64,000 bases of DNA from Halobellus limi (GTDB lineage: Archaea; Halobacteriota; Halobacteria; Halobacteriales; Haloferacaceae), in assembly GCF_004799685.1 (NCBI RefSeq), contig NZ_CP031313.1:62001-126000 (forward strand), in the 5' to 3' direction. Numbering within the stretch: the stretch's first letter is position 1; each line of letters starts with the position of its first letter. The position numbers and the translations under genes are program-made. Shown piece by piece: positions 47,057-55,641 of this stretch. Under the pieces are notes generated by a model that was not told the DNA's origin, searched no databases, and worked only from the letters and a program-made list of their open reading frames with translations.

Positions 47057-47116
47057 CGTTGCTATATCTTCCGTTGGGGTCAAAAGCTTTTAGGTTAAAA
47101 ACAGTTCAGTCAGAAC

Positions 47117-47124
47117 TTTTATAT
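47117..47124 (+). promoter_or_regulatory. TATA box of the CoA-transferase gene
   Basis: TTTTATAT centred 26 bp before the ATG at 47147; it supports this start instead of an in-frame GTG six codons earlier. Confidence 0.6.
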
Positions 47125-47146
47125 CGTATTGTGGGAACGGATAACT

Positions 47147-48346
47147 ATGTCAGGTGCACTCGACGGTGTGACTATCGCAGACTTCACGCAGATGATGCAG
47201 GGCCCGTGGGCGAGTCAGAAACTCGCTGAGATGGGCGCTGACGTGATCAAAATCGAACGGATCGGCGGTGAGTGGGAACGGAAACTTGAGGCCGGTGGCG
47301 AGCTCTTAGACGGTGTAAGTCCATTCTTCCTCGCGATGAATCGAAACAAGCGGAGCATCGAACTCGATCTCAAGAGTGATCAAGGGAGAGAAATCGCTCT
47401 CGAGATCGTCGAGGAAGCCGACGTACTGATGGAAAACTTCCGACCGGGTGTTATGGATCGGTTCGGACTCGGGTACGAAGACGTGAGGGAACGGAATCCC
47501 GATATTGTCTACGTTTCGGGAAGCGGATTCGGATCTACCGGGCCGTACACTGACCGCCCCGGACAGGACCTTCTCCTCCAGGCGATGAGCGGCCTCACTG
47601 AGTACACCGGGCGCGATCAAGACCCACCGACACCGGTCGGTACGGCGGTTGTCGACGAACATTCTGCCACGCTGATGGCCCTCAATACGATGTTCGCCCT
47701 CTTTTACCAAGAACGTACGGGCGAGGGACAGAAAGTGGAAGTCAATCTTCTCAACTCCGCGATCGACTTCCAGTGTCAGGAGGTCACGGCGGTGCTCAAT
47801 ATGAACCAGGAGTTCGATCGGAGCGAGTCCGGAATCGCCCAAGCCTGGCTCAGTGCCCCATACGGAATCTATGAGACCGCAGACGGACATATTGCCATCG
47901 CGATGGCTTCGATGGAGAGTATCGCGAAGGTCACCGGTATTGAGGAGCTCACGGACTACGATACCTCGGAGAAAACGTACGAGAACCGCGACGAAATCAA
48001 ACGGCGTCTCGAAAAGTACACGAGACAGCAACCGACGGACGAACTACTCGAGGCACTCCTCGCAGAGGACATCTGGGCCGGCAACGTTAACGACTTTCAC
48101 GAAATGGCCGAGGACCCACAGGTCACCCACAACGAAATGATCGTAGAGATCGAGCACCCGGAGACCGGCGAGACGTTCAAAACTACGGGATTACCGGCGT
48201 CGTTGTCCGAAACGCCGCCAGAGATCGACTCTCGACCGCCTCGATCTGGAGAGCACACGAAGAAAATATTGGGGGATTGGGGATATGAGGAAGGCGAAAT
48301 CGAACGGTTGGCTGAAGAAGGCGTTATCGGTGACGTAAGCGAGTGA
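47147..48346 (+). CDS. Class III (CaiB/BaiF-type) CoA-transferase
   Basis: A 399-residue family III CoA-transferase. It opens GVTIADFTQMMQGPWASQKL and GADVIKIERIGGEWER, then NRNKRSIELDLKSDQGR and VLMENFRPGVMDRFGLGY. Asp170 in GTAVVDEHSATLMAL matches the catalytic Asp of formyl-CoA transferase. The enzymes move CoA between carboxylic acids by a mixed anhydride route. It could activate a dicarboxylic or hydroxy acid for the hydratases beside it. The gene stands alone on the plus strand; a 470 bp spacer follows. Confidence 0.92.
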   Translation: MSGALDGVTIADFTQMMQGPWASQKLAEMGADVIKIERIGGEWERKLEAGGELLDGVSPFFLAMNRNKRSIELDLKSDQGREIALEIVEEADVLMENFRPGVMDRFGLGYEDVRERNPDIVYVSGSGFGSTGPYTDRPGQDLLLQAMSGLTEYTGRDQDPPTPVGTAVVDEHSATLMALNTMFALFYQERTGEGQKVEVNLLNSAIDFQCQEVTAVLNMNQEFDRSESGIAQAWLSAPYGIYETADGHIAIAMASMESIAKVTGIEELTDYDTSEKTYENRDEIKRRLEKYTRQQPTDELLEALLAEDIWAGNVNDFHEMAEDPQVTHNEMIVEIEHPETGETFKTTGLPASLSETPPEIDSRPPRSGEHTKKILGDWGYEEGEIERLAEEGVIGDVSE

Positions 48347-48782
48347 ATTCAGCGTAGCAGTAAGGGATCTCCAACGGATTGGTAAGGACGGAGAGACAGG
48401 GCCGTTTTCGCACTTATTTCGTACTGTACGAGGTCTAAAACTGGATCTCCTTTCAATTACGACCGAACGGTTGTCGATGAACGGGCAAGATGCGTGGCTG
48501 CCAAACGTTTCACGGTTGATGGAACGAGCGTCGGTGTTATCGACGAAGATGAGACGGGAAATCAAAAAACAGTAACGCCACCACCTGTTCCTGCCGACCA
48601 ATCAGGCCTGACGGTGAATACCTCGGTTCGATCCGACGGCGTTGAGGTGGACGGCACCGAAGCACTGATTACTGAGGCTGAAGAGCGACCCAGAGTCCAA
48701 ACGTGGATCCTCTATCGAGGGAGACGAAGGACTCCCTGGCGCGAAGCCGAAAGCTGGTGTGGCCTGAGATGCATCGGATACA
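48347..48782. other. Spacer, no gene supported
   Basis: About 430 bp between the CoA-transferase and the lactonase. The lactonase frame is open upstream as far as 48494, but this extension (AAKRFTVDGTSVGV and on) has no family motif and lies before the promoter of that gene. It may be a remnant of another gene. Confidence 0.45.
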
Positions 48783-48790
48783 TTTATATT
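48783..48790 (+). promoter_or_regulatory. TATA box of the SMP-30 lactonase gene
   Basis: TTTATATT centred about 31 bp before the ATG at 48818. It lies inside the longer open frame, so the longer protein is very unlikely to be made. Confidence 0.55.
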
Positions 48791-48817
48791 CCGATGAGAA
48801 TTGAGAGCAAGTGTGCA

Positions 48818-49774
48818 ATGAGCTGGGAGTTCAAAAAAATAGCCGATGGTTTCGCATTGACAGAGGGGCCCGTCTGGGACGGAGACGGGTTGATATTCAG
48901 TGACTTTCCGAGCGACCGAATCCTCCAAATCGATCATATCACGTGTGAGTGGACGACGATTCGGACCGGTACGAACGGGGCAAATGGTCTCAAGTACGGG
49001 CCGGATGGACACCTCTATGGCTGTGAGGGGAAGGGCCCACGGCGAGTTGTTCGTTACGAGGAGGACGGCCGTGTGACAGTGGTCGCGGACGAGTACGAGG
49101 GCAAACGGCTTAACGCTCCAAACGACTTGGTGATCGATGGAGAGGGCCGTATCTGGTTTACCGACCCGAACTACCCTGTTCACGACGAGGGGTTCGATTT
49201 CGATTACGGTGCGGTGTATCGGGCGGACCCAGTTGGGGACAATGAGTGGAACCTCAAACAGGTGATTGACGACACCGAGAAACCGAACGGGATTCTCCTC
49301 TCCCCGGACAAATCCACGCTCTACGTCGCGGAGACCCACCACAAGTGGGGAAGGGGGAACCGAGAGCTCAGGGCATATACGGTCCACGACGACGGCTCTG
49401 TTGGGGATTTCGAAGTCCTCCACAACTTCTTTCCCCACAGATCGATTGACGGTATGTGCCTCGACGAGGAAGGTAATATCGTCGCGACGGCAGGAGGCGA
49501 GAATAACGGGCCAGGGCCGATGATATACGTGTTCGCTCCAAATGGCCGAGTCCTGGAGACTCATCCGTTCCCCGCAGATCAACCGACAAACTGCGCTTTC
49601 GGGGGTCCAGATCTGCGGACACTCTACGTAACGAACTTCGAACAAGCCGGGGACGAAGACCAGTTCGACAAGACGACTGCCTCTCTCCACCGAGCGAAAA
49701 CGGACCGAAGTGGACTGCTCGGTGCTCCGGATAACGATCTTGAGCGGACAGCACTCCACAACGAAAGAAAGTGA
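48818..49774 (+). CDS. SMP-30/gluconolactonase-family lactonase
   Basis: A 318-residue six-bladed beta-propeller. The metal-binding Glu16 lies in FALTEGPVWDGD; NGLKYGPDGHLYGCEG, RLNAPNDLVIDGEGRIWFTD (Asn), KPNGILLSPDKSTLYVAET and IDGMCLDEEGNI supply the remaining conserved residues. It should hydrolyse an aldono-lactone made by a sugar dehydrogenase, in the manner of the Haloferax xylonolactonase. The Gfo/Idh/MocA dehydrogenase at 49871 lies convergent, 96 bp away. Start ATG 48818 is set by family similarity and the TATA box. Confidence 0.9.
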   Translation: MSWEFKKIADGFALTEGPVWDGDGLIFSDFPSDRILQIDHITCEWTTIRTGTNGANGLKYGPDGHLYGCEGKGPRRVVRYEEDGRVTVVADEYEGKRLNAPNDLVIDGEGRIWFTDPNYPVHDEGFDFDYGAVYRADPVGDNEWNLKQVIDDTEKPNGILLSPDKSTLYVAETHHKWGRGNRELRAYTVHDDGSVGDFEVLHNFFPHRSIDGMCLDEEGNIVATAGGENNGPGPMIYVFAPNGRVLETHPFPADQPTNCAFGGPDLRTLYVTNFEQAGDEDQFDKTTASLHRAKTDRSGLLGAPDNDLERTALHNERK

Positions 49775-49870
49775 TCGTCCTAACGTAACCGGTCTTACCG
49801 GAGTGAGTTTCTCTCCTGATTCTACAGGAATGATCCGTGCTTAACCTCGATTGTATGTTCTGTGGGTCGG

Positions 49871-50968
49871 CTACCACGAAGAGATCTCGACATCCCGAAG
49901 TGGCCGCTGGAGCGGAATGTCGACCTGGCTCCCCGTATAATAGGAAATATAGAATCCAACGATGATCTCAAGCGACCGTAACGCCGCAGTACCGGGCGAG
50001 TGGTTTTCAACGTCGCCAGTGAGTAACGACTGGATGTGGTTGGCAGCGTTGGGAAACGCGTTCTGATAATCCCGGTTCCAGGTCCACGCGCCCTCGATTC
50101 CCGGTAGCGGTTCCTCGATATGCATACCGTCATCGAGTCGCCAGTATCGCCAGTCACTGTCATCGTTGTTCAGATAGAGTTTCCCTTCAGACCCGATGAA
50201 CTGAAGCATCATCGAGGAATCGTTGCGCGGGATGGTACAGTCGATGGTTGTAAACGTTCCGTCATCCATTAACACGAACCCGCCACCGCCCGCGTCCTCA
50301 ACTGACTGGCCAGCACCGAGTGAGTCCACTGCTTCGTTCTCTCCGGTTATGTGTCCGCTGACTCGTTTTGCGCGGGAATCGAGCAAATAGACGAGCGTAT
50401 CCAAGAGGTGCGTGGAGTTTCGAAGTAGTTCCATTCGAAACTGGGTTGCCACCGAGTGGACATCGCCGAGGATGTTCTCCTCGTGAATGAGTCGCGCAAG
50501 CTGTTGCAGTTTGTCCGTAAACCGGAATGAGTGATTAACTAGTAGCTCCGTATCGGTGTCCGCACAGACGGAGATCATCTCCTCAGCAGCGGTAACGGAC
50601 GATGCGATCGGTTTCTCACACCAGATGACATCCGGATTCGAGGCCGAACGGGCAGCGTCAATGACGTGGCGGTGGTGGAGAAAGGAGGGAGTACACACAG
50701 ATACCACGTCTAACTCTTCCCGTGCAGTCATCTCCTCGTGATCTAGATACTGCTGGGTTGACGGGATGCCCCAGGCCTCGCCGAATCTGGTTAGTTTCTG
50801 TTCGTCTGTGTCCGCTATCGAAACGAGTTCGATATCCGATGTCGCCTGGTATCCACCGGCGTGACTCGCTTGAAACCTCTTTTCTCCGATGTCTTCCTCG
50901 TCGTGCATACCCAAGATGCCCATTCCCGCTATCCCTCCAGTGCCGATAATACCAGCTCTGTAACTCAT
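49871..50968 (-). CDS. Gfo/Idh/MocA-family sugar dehydrogenase
   Basis: A 365-residue oxidoreductase. The Rossmann GIIGTGGIAG is at 6-15, the family CEKP near 117-120 and the HLLDTLVYLLD helix carries the catalytic His region. Similar to the glucose-fructose oxidoreductase family, which includes the Haloferax xylose dehydrogenase. It probably oxidises a sugar to a lactone for the SMP-30 enzyme. A perfect palindrome CTCCGATCGGAG lies 2 bp upstream of the ATG (50971-50982) and a TTTAATAC-type box at 50991-50998, so it is likely repressor-controlled. Confidence 0.9.
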   Translation of the reverse strand: MSYRAGIIGTGGIAGMGILGMHDEEDIGEKRFQASHAGGYQATSDIELVSIADTDEQKLTRFGEAWGIPSTQQYLDHEEMTAREELDVVSVCTPSFLHHRHVIDAARSASNPDVIWCEKPIASSVTAAEEMISVCADTDTELLVNHSFRFTDKLQQLARLIHEENILGDVHSVATQFRMELLRNSTHLLDTLVYLLDSRAKRVSGHITGENEAVDSLGAGQSVEDAGGGGFVLMDDGTFTTIDCTIPRNDSSMMLQFIGSEGKLYLNNDDSDWRYWRLDDGMHIEEPLPGIEGAWTWNRDYQNAFPNAANHIQSLLTGDVENHSPGTAALRSLEIIVGFYISYYTGSQVDIPLQRPLRDVEISSW

Positions 50969-50970
50969 AG

Positions 50971-50982
50971 CTCCGATCGGAG
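50971..50982. promoter_or_regulatory. Candidate operator: perfect 12 bp palindrome
   Basis: CTCCGATCGGAG sits between the TATA-like box (50991-50998, minus strand) and the start codon of the Gfo/Idh/MocA gene, where a bound repressor would block initiation. IclR-type control is plausible but unproven. Confidence 0.5.
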
Positions 50983-51070
50983 AGATAAACGTATTAAACC
51001 ATTATAACTCCTTCTATCAGAACAGGAGGAACAACAGTCCGCAAATCAGGACTGAGACAAACGAGTTCCC

Positions 51071-52432
51071 CTATAGATTCGTCCGTCCACCTTTGACGTA
51101 CGGAGCGTTGGCCACCGTCGCGCGAATCTCGACGGGTTCGTGACGCTCGACACGCTGTTTCTTCGTCTCGTCTCCCCATACGAACGACACTTCTGTCCCG
51201 GGTTCGCTGTACTCGGGGTCCACCACTGCGAGCGAGAGCATCTCACGCTCGTACGAGAGATACCCGGGGTACTTCGATAGCCCAATCATTTCACCGTCGT
51301 CGACGATCTTGTCGTAATGCATCGCCGACCAGCGGGTCGCAACATCAGGTAGGTTGATGAACTTGCTCGTCTCACCTTCTCGGAACAACGACGCGTAGAC
51401 GTCGACGACGTCGTCGACGTCCCAGACGAGAGTGACTCGCTCGCGCTGTTCCTGCTCCATCATCTCTTGCAAGGCGTCTTTGCCGACGAAGTCGTGGTCG
51501 AAGTCGATTAAGTGAGATTTCCCCTGCTCGATGGGGTTCATATAGTAGTCCGTGATATCGTCAGACTCGTAGCTTCCGCCGATCGAGAGGCTGGCCTCCA
51601 TACTGTCTGCGTCTAACCACTCCCGATAGCCTTGGAGTTCGTCGTGTTCGTAGATGGCAGGCACCGCCGCAACGAACCATCCCGAGCCGATTTTCCCCGT
51701 CTTGTAGGCCTGTGTCCCCAGTTGCCGAATGCCGTACTGTTCACCCACCTCGAGGATGCTGTCGAGAACCTCGTCGTGATGCTCGTGAGGACCGAAGATC
51801 TCGAGACCGGGCATCGCGGCCATCCCGTGACCAAGTGCGAACGTTCGAACACCGTCTATTTCGATCGTATCCATCTCGAAGAACGAGATGTCGGGGAGCG
51901 AACCGTCAGCGACCTCTTCCATAACGTCCATTGCGTGGGGGCCCTGCACCTGGAACCTGAATTCCGGGGGGTCCTGATCGTCGAAGGGATGGTACGGTAT
52001 CTCCAAATCGACGTTGTACTCGCCCGCCTCGGCGTTGTATCGAATCCAGTTGTTGATCCACTCGGAGCCGACTGAGGAGAATCTGTTCTCGCCGAAATAA
52101 AAGACGATGACGTCGCCGATCACGTATCCGTCCGGATTGCAAGTCAGGTAATTGATCGCCTGTGGAGGATCGCCGTCTCTGACCTTTTGGAAGCTGTTTA
52201 CCGAGAGCGATTCGAGTAGATCCACGGCGTCGGGGCCCTCGATTTCGAGTATTTCCATATGGTAAGACTGGTCCACGACGGCACAGGATTTAGCGACTGC
52301 CCGTTGTTCTTCGATCCAGTTCGTGTACTCGTCCTCGAAGACGTACGGTTGCCAGCCGAGATCGGTATTACGGAACGTCTCGGCAGGATTTTCGACCGAC
52401 TGCAACACCTGTGCCAGTGACTTCTCGGTCAT
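51071..52432 (-). CDS. LigM-like tetrahydrofolate-type O-demethylase / GcvT-fold protein (second copy)
   Basis: A 453-residue GcvT-fold protein, full length for the LigM group. It opens with SLAQVLQSVENPAETF, then FEDEYTNWIEEQRAVAKS, VVDQSYHMEILEIEGPDAV, and later GHGMAAMPGLEIFGPHEHHD, GTQAYKTGKIGSGWFVAAVP and DYYMNPIEQGKSHLIDFDHD. The order and phrases (SYHM, AGAPGLEIWGP-like, PLPAIY-like) are those of LigM from sphingomonads. LigM moves the methyl of vanillate or 3-O-methylgallate to tetrahydrofolate. The first copy at 28117-29439 is only distantly similar. The gene is 102 bp upstream of the Gfo/Idh/MocA gene on the same strand and may be co-transcribed. Substrate may be an aromatic or a methylated sugar acid. 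Confidence 0.82.
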   Translation of the reverse strand: MTEKSLAQVLQSVENPAETFRNTDLGWQPYVFEDEYTNWIEEQRAVAKSCAVVDQSYHMEILEIEGPDAVDLLESLSVNSFQKVRDGDPPQAINYLTCNPDGYVIGDVIVFYFGENRFSSVGSEWINNWIRYNAEAGEYNVDLEIPYHPFDDQDPPEFRFQVQGPHAMDVMEEVADGSLPDISFFEMDTIEIDGVRTFALGHGMAAMPGLEIFGPHEHHDEVLDSILEVGEQYGIRQLGTQAYKTGKIGSGWFVAAVPAIYEHDELQGYREWLDADSMEASLSIGGSYESDDITDYYMNPIEQGKSHLIDFDHDFVGKDALQEMMEQEQRERVTLVWDVDDVVDVYASLFREGETSKFINLPDVATRWSAMHYDKIVDDGEMIGLSKYPGYLSYEREMLSLAVVDPEYSEPGTEVSFVWGDETKKQRVERHEPVEIRATVANAPYVKGGRTNL

Positions 52433-52479
52433 ACTGGAGGATGATATCTACGTCTAATAAGTATTTTGATCCCGATCCC

Positions 52480-52770
52480 GTCAGATTTCGTTCAGCGGGT
52501 CCGTGAAGACGTGATCTGCGGGGTTCCCGTTCCGTCGGAGAGTATTGAAATCGAAGATCGAGACGGTGACAGGCCCCCTGCGGCCAAGGCGTACCCCCGG
52601 CCAGAAAAACAGCGTTGGCGAAGAGGCGTTTCCCGCGGAGCTGACCGAGGAACGTCCCGATCGACGCCGTAATGCTAGCCGCACGGAGTTGGATGCATCA
52701 GGCGATTCCAGGCCGGGGTGACCGTGTCGTACGGTAGAAGCAGTGGTCATTAGTTACTGATCAGGATGTG
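52480..52770 (-). mobile_element. Badly decayed IS6-type transposase remnant
   Basis: Minus-strand frames give SITASIGTFLGQLRGKRLFA and NAVFLAGGTPWPQGACHRL, recognisable as MFLRELREKHL...VFLVDGAPWLQAACHRH with many changes; the ends and both other thirds are lost. It is older than the eight other copies. Confidence 0.6.
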
Positions 52771-53877
52771 GTTCGAGCGGTGTCCGTCCGCAGGCCGTTG
52801 GCGGACTTCTGAATCAGTTCGTGAGTGAATGGGACGATGCACTCGCGTTACGGCTCTGGAAGACCGAAGCGGTATTCGGTGGCAAGAATCTCCCTCATTC
52901 CGGTACATCGGAACTCGAGTGACCGTCCGCACCAAACCACTACTGTAGATCTGGAGTAGTCGCTACGTCGGTGAAGCGGTTAGTTTCTAGGGGAAAAGCC
53001 GAAGACTTTGTCGCACAATTGGTCGACTTCGTCCAACACTCCGCAGTCAGTAAGCCGCCCGCTACTGTTCTTTCCTGAGAGACGCAGGTTCCAGACGTGA
53101 CCAGAACCAAAGGTTCCGTAGCCATTTCTTCCATCGGGGAGCGACTTTCATTCCCGCTGTTCCAATATGTGGAAAGCTATCTCCGGTCGAGCACTCCGTC
53201 GGTTGAGCGGTTTCGTCTTACCACGGCGATACGACCCCGATCGTTCCCTAGCTCGTGAGTACTGAAGCGGTATCCAACCGCAGCAGTCGCGCAACGCAAG
53301 CTTTGAACGAGCTGTATCCCCAATCGGGATGTCGTCTCCCGGATCAGGTGCCTGAATTTAGAAACCTCACCTCCTCTCGAGCGACCGTATTGTGTCGTCG
53401 GAACCGATACGCTTGGCCGTATCGGACCCCGTGTCAGTCGTCATTTTACCTACCGATATTCGTACTACCGCGCCCATCGCGTTCAGTTATTATGAATAAT
53501 TATTTTTGTATCTATTCCAAATATTCAGAAAATTATTGTAGAAATAGGTGATATTCAGTGAATGAATTTATTACTCCTATGCTGTCCGGAGAGACGATTA
53601 GTATTAGGGCGGTGACGTAATCAGAATCAAGAGGGTGTATTTTAAAATGAATTACAGTTTCACGAGTACAGGTATTACAATATTAGTTTTGTAATTTCAT
53701 TACGTGTCGCGTGACTCCTAACGGGTCTGACTCTGTGACCGTCTCCATAGATCGAGCGTCGGAATCGAGGCCCCGATTTACCGAGGAACGGATTTGCCGA
53801 ATCGATATCTGGGGACCCCCTCTTGGGGGTCGTCAGCGAAGGTGTCGACCAGTCGTAAACAGCTTACTGAGCCCCGT
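52771..53877. other. Spacer with scattered mobile-element debris
   Basis: About 1.1 kb without a supported gene. Around 52940-53100 a minus-strand piece reads DQLCDKVFGF-like sequence that may be a worn transposase; the end (53450-53700) is strongly AT-rich with TTATGAATAATTATTTTTG. No RNA or repeat could be identified. Confidence 0.4.
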
Positions 53878-54642
53878 TCAGGAATAGGTGATGTTGAGTT
53901 CAATAACGTTCGCGGTCTCGAGCAGTATGTCCGGCAGTTCCTCCCTCAGATAGGATCCGTTCAATCGGTTCACCGGACCGCTAATACTGACCCCGCCGAG
54001 AACACGCCCGTCGTTCGCTTTAATTTCGGTACCGATACAGCGGAGTCCGCTGAGGCGCTCCTCGTCGTCGATCGCGTATCCTTGGTCTCGGATGGTCTCG
54101 AAATCGCTCTCCAGCTCCGCTCTGGTCGCTGACGTTCGATCGGTAAACTGTGGCAGGCCGTGAGACTCGATGATCCGATCGACCCGCTCCGGGGAGTAGT
54201 TCGCCAGCATTGCCTTGCCGAATGCGGTCGCGTGAAGATAGACGCGGGAACCGACTGAGGAATCGACGCGCACTGACTGCTGTCCCGCCGCCTGGTAGAT
54301 GTAGACGCCTTTCCCGTGTTCTTCGACGAGGAGATTGACTAACTCTCCGGTTTGGTCGGCGAGACTGTCGATCTCCGGCTTGGCGATTTCGTAGATTCTC
54401 ATCCGATCGCGAGCGTAGTTGCCCAACTCCAGGAACTTGATACCCACCTCGTACTCCGAACCTGACTTCACGATGTATTCTTCCTGGTGAAGCGTGCTCA
54501 GGTAGTTGTGAACTGTGCTCTTTGGAAGATCGAGGTGCGTCGCAAGTTCAGTCACGCCGGCGCCGTCGAGTTCTTTGAGTGCCTGGATGATTTCAAAGGT
54601 GGTCTCCGCAGCTTTAACCGGATTCTTTGCCTCTTGTCCCAT
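53878..54642 (-). CDS. IclR-family transcriptional regulator
   Basis: A 254-residue regulator. The winged helix-turn-helix spans about 12-70 (AGVTELATHLDLPKSTVHNY) and the effector domain follows (RVYLHATAFGKAMLANYSPE, DDEERLSGLRCIGTEI), ending NVIELNITYS. IclR proteins in haloarchaea (XacR type) control oxidative pentose genes, matching the FAH, aldehyde dehydrogenase and lactonase genes here. It is divergent from the FAH gene at 54868 with a 225 bp region that contains an inverted repeat. A dead close relative is at 35094-35856. Confidence 0.92.
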   Translation of the reverse strand: MGQEAKNPVKAAETTFEIIQALKELDGAGVTELATHLDLPKSTVHNYLSTLHQEEYIVKSGSEYEVGIKFLELGNYARDRMRIYEIAKPEIDSLADQTGELVNLLVEEHGKGVYIYQAAGQQSVRVDSSVGSRVYLHATAFGKAMLANYSPERVDRIIESHGLPQFTDRTSATRAELESDFETIRDQGYAIDDEERLSGLRCIGTEIKANDGRVLGGVSISGPVNRLNGSYLREELPDILLETANVIELNITYS

Positions 54643-54796
54643 AGGTCCACTCTCTCCTTACGCCTATTTCAACCTGTTCATCTATTCTGAACGCAAGCAA
54701 AAGAACGGCTTTAGCAATAGTAATCGGTTTAGCGATGACAAGAGCCATAAGTGCAGTACGCTGTTTACTGCTCGTCCCTCGCGACCGGTACAAAGC

Positions 54797-54814
54797 TCTC
54801 GAACGTAATCGAGA
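54797..54814. promoter_or_regulatory. Candidate operator upstream of the FAH gene
   Basis: TCTCGA ACGTAA TCGAGA: perfect 6 bp arms around a 6 bp centre, placed about 17 bp upstream of the TATA-like AATATCTTTTAA (54832-54843) of the gene at 54868. It lies between divergent IclR and FAH genes. Confidence 0.5.
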
Positions 54815-54867
54815 CTCACTCCGACCGAGCCAATATCTTTTAATAGGTGGAATTCCCGTTGACAAGT

Positions 54868-55599
54868 ATGCGACGAGTACGCGTTCGCGACGATGCAGGA
54901 AGTATTCGGAACGGCGAATGGATCGACGACGAGATCGTCCTCAACACGGGAACCTACGACCCGTCCGCACTCACTATCTTGCCTCCTGTAGAGCCGACTA
55001 AAATCGTGTGCGTCGGTCTCAATTACGCCGATCACGCCGCAGAGGAGGATATGTCGATCCCGGATCGACCGATGTTGTTCTTGAAACCGCCCAACACAAT
55101 TTCCAGCCACGGCGACACCGTGGTACTCCCGCGCAACAAAGACGAGGTAGAGTTCGAAGCGGAGATAGGTATTGTCATCGGAACACAGTGTCGAAATGTC
55201 GATGAAACTGACGCAATGGACGTTGTTGCGGGTTTCACGTGCGTGGACGACCTCTCCAACCGAGACGATCAACGGGTTGAACAGAACTGGGTCCGCGGCA
55301 AAGCATTCGATAACGCTGCGCCGATCGGACCCGTCGTGGCCGGCCCCGAACACGTCCCTGAGGATGCTCGCGTCCAGCTCGCCGTAAACGGAGAAAAGAG
55401 ACAATCGTCCTCGCGGAGTGAGTGGATATTCTCGCTTGAAGAACTCGTATCAGAAGTGACTCAATATATGACACTCGAGCGAGGGGACATCATCTCGACC
55501 GGAACTCCCGCCGGTGTCGGACCACTTGAGGACGGAGACACCGTCGAAGTGACCGTCGAAGGCGTCGGTACCCTCGAACACACCGTGAAACGAGAGTAG
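54868..55599 (+). CDS. Fumarylacetoacetate hydrolase-family protein (small form)
   Basis: A 243-residue FAH-domain protein. The start region MRRVRVRDDAG is followed by VCVGLNYADHAAE, the metal-binding EVEFEAEIGIVIG, DDLSNRDDQ, KAFDNAAPIGP and STGTPAGVGPLEDGD, in the family order. Members hydrolyse or decarboxylate 2-keto-diacids, or act as acylpyruvate hydrolases or 2-keto-3-deoxy acid dehydratases. The ATG 54868 lies 30 bp after a TATA box; a GTG seven codons upstream is inside the leader. It converges with the aldehyde dehydrogenase 42 bp downstream. Substrate unresolved: this form is close to meta-cleavage hydrolases as well as to sugar-acid enzymes. Confidence 0.9.
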   Translation: MRRVRVRDDAGSIRNGEWIDDEIVLNTGTYDPSALTILPPVEPTKIVCVGLNYADHAAEEDMSIPDRPMLFLKPPNTISSHGDTVVLPRNKDEVEFEAEIGIVIGTQCRNVDETDAMDVVAGFTCVDDLSNRDDQRVEQNWVRGKAFDNAAPIGPVVAGPEHVPEDARVQLAVNGEKRQSSSRSEWIFSLEELVSEVTQYMTLERGDIISTGTPAGVGPLEDGDTVEVTVEGVGTLEHTVKRE

Positions 55600-55641
55600 G
55601 AGAGAGGGCGGTACTAGTTCCGAACGCCCGAGGAGAAGCCG

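Noticed and set aside
48494-48817. N-terminal extension of the SMP-30 protein
   Set aside because: The extra 108 residues match no propeller sequence, and a TATA-like box lies inside them.
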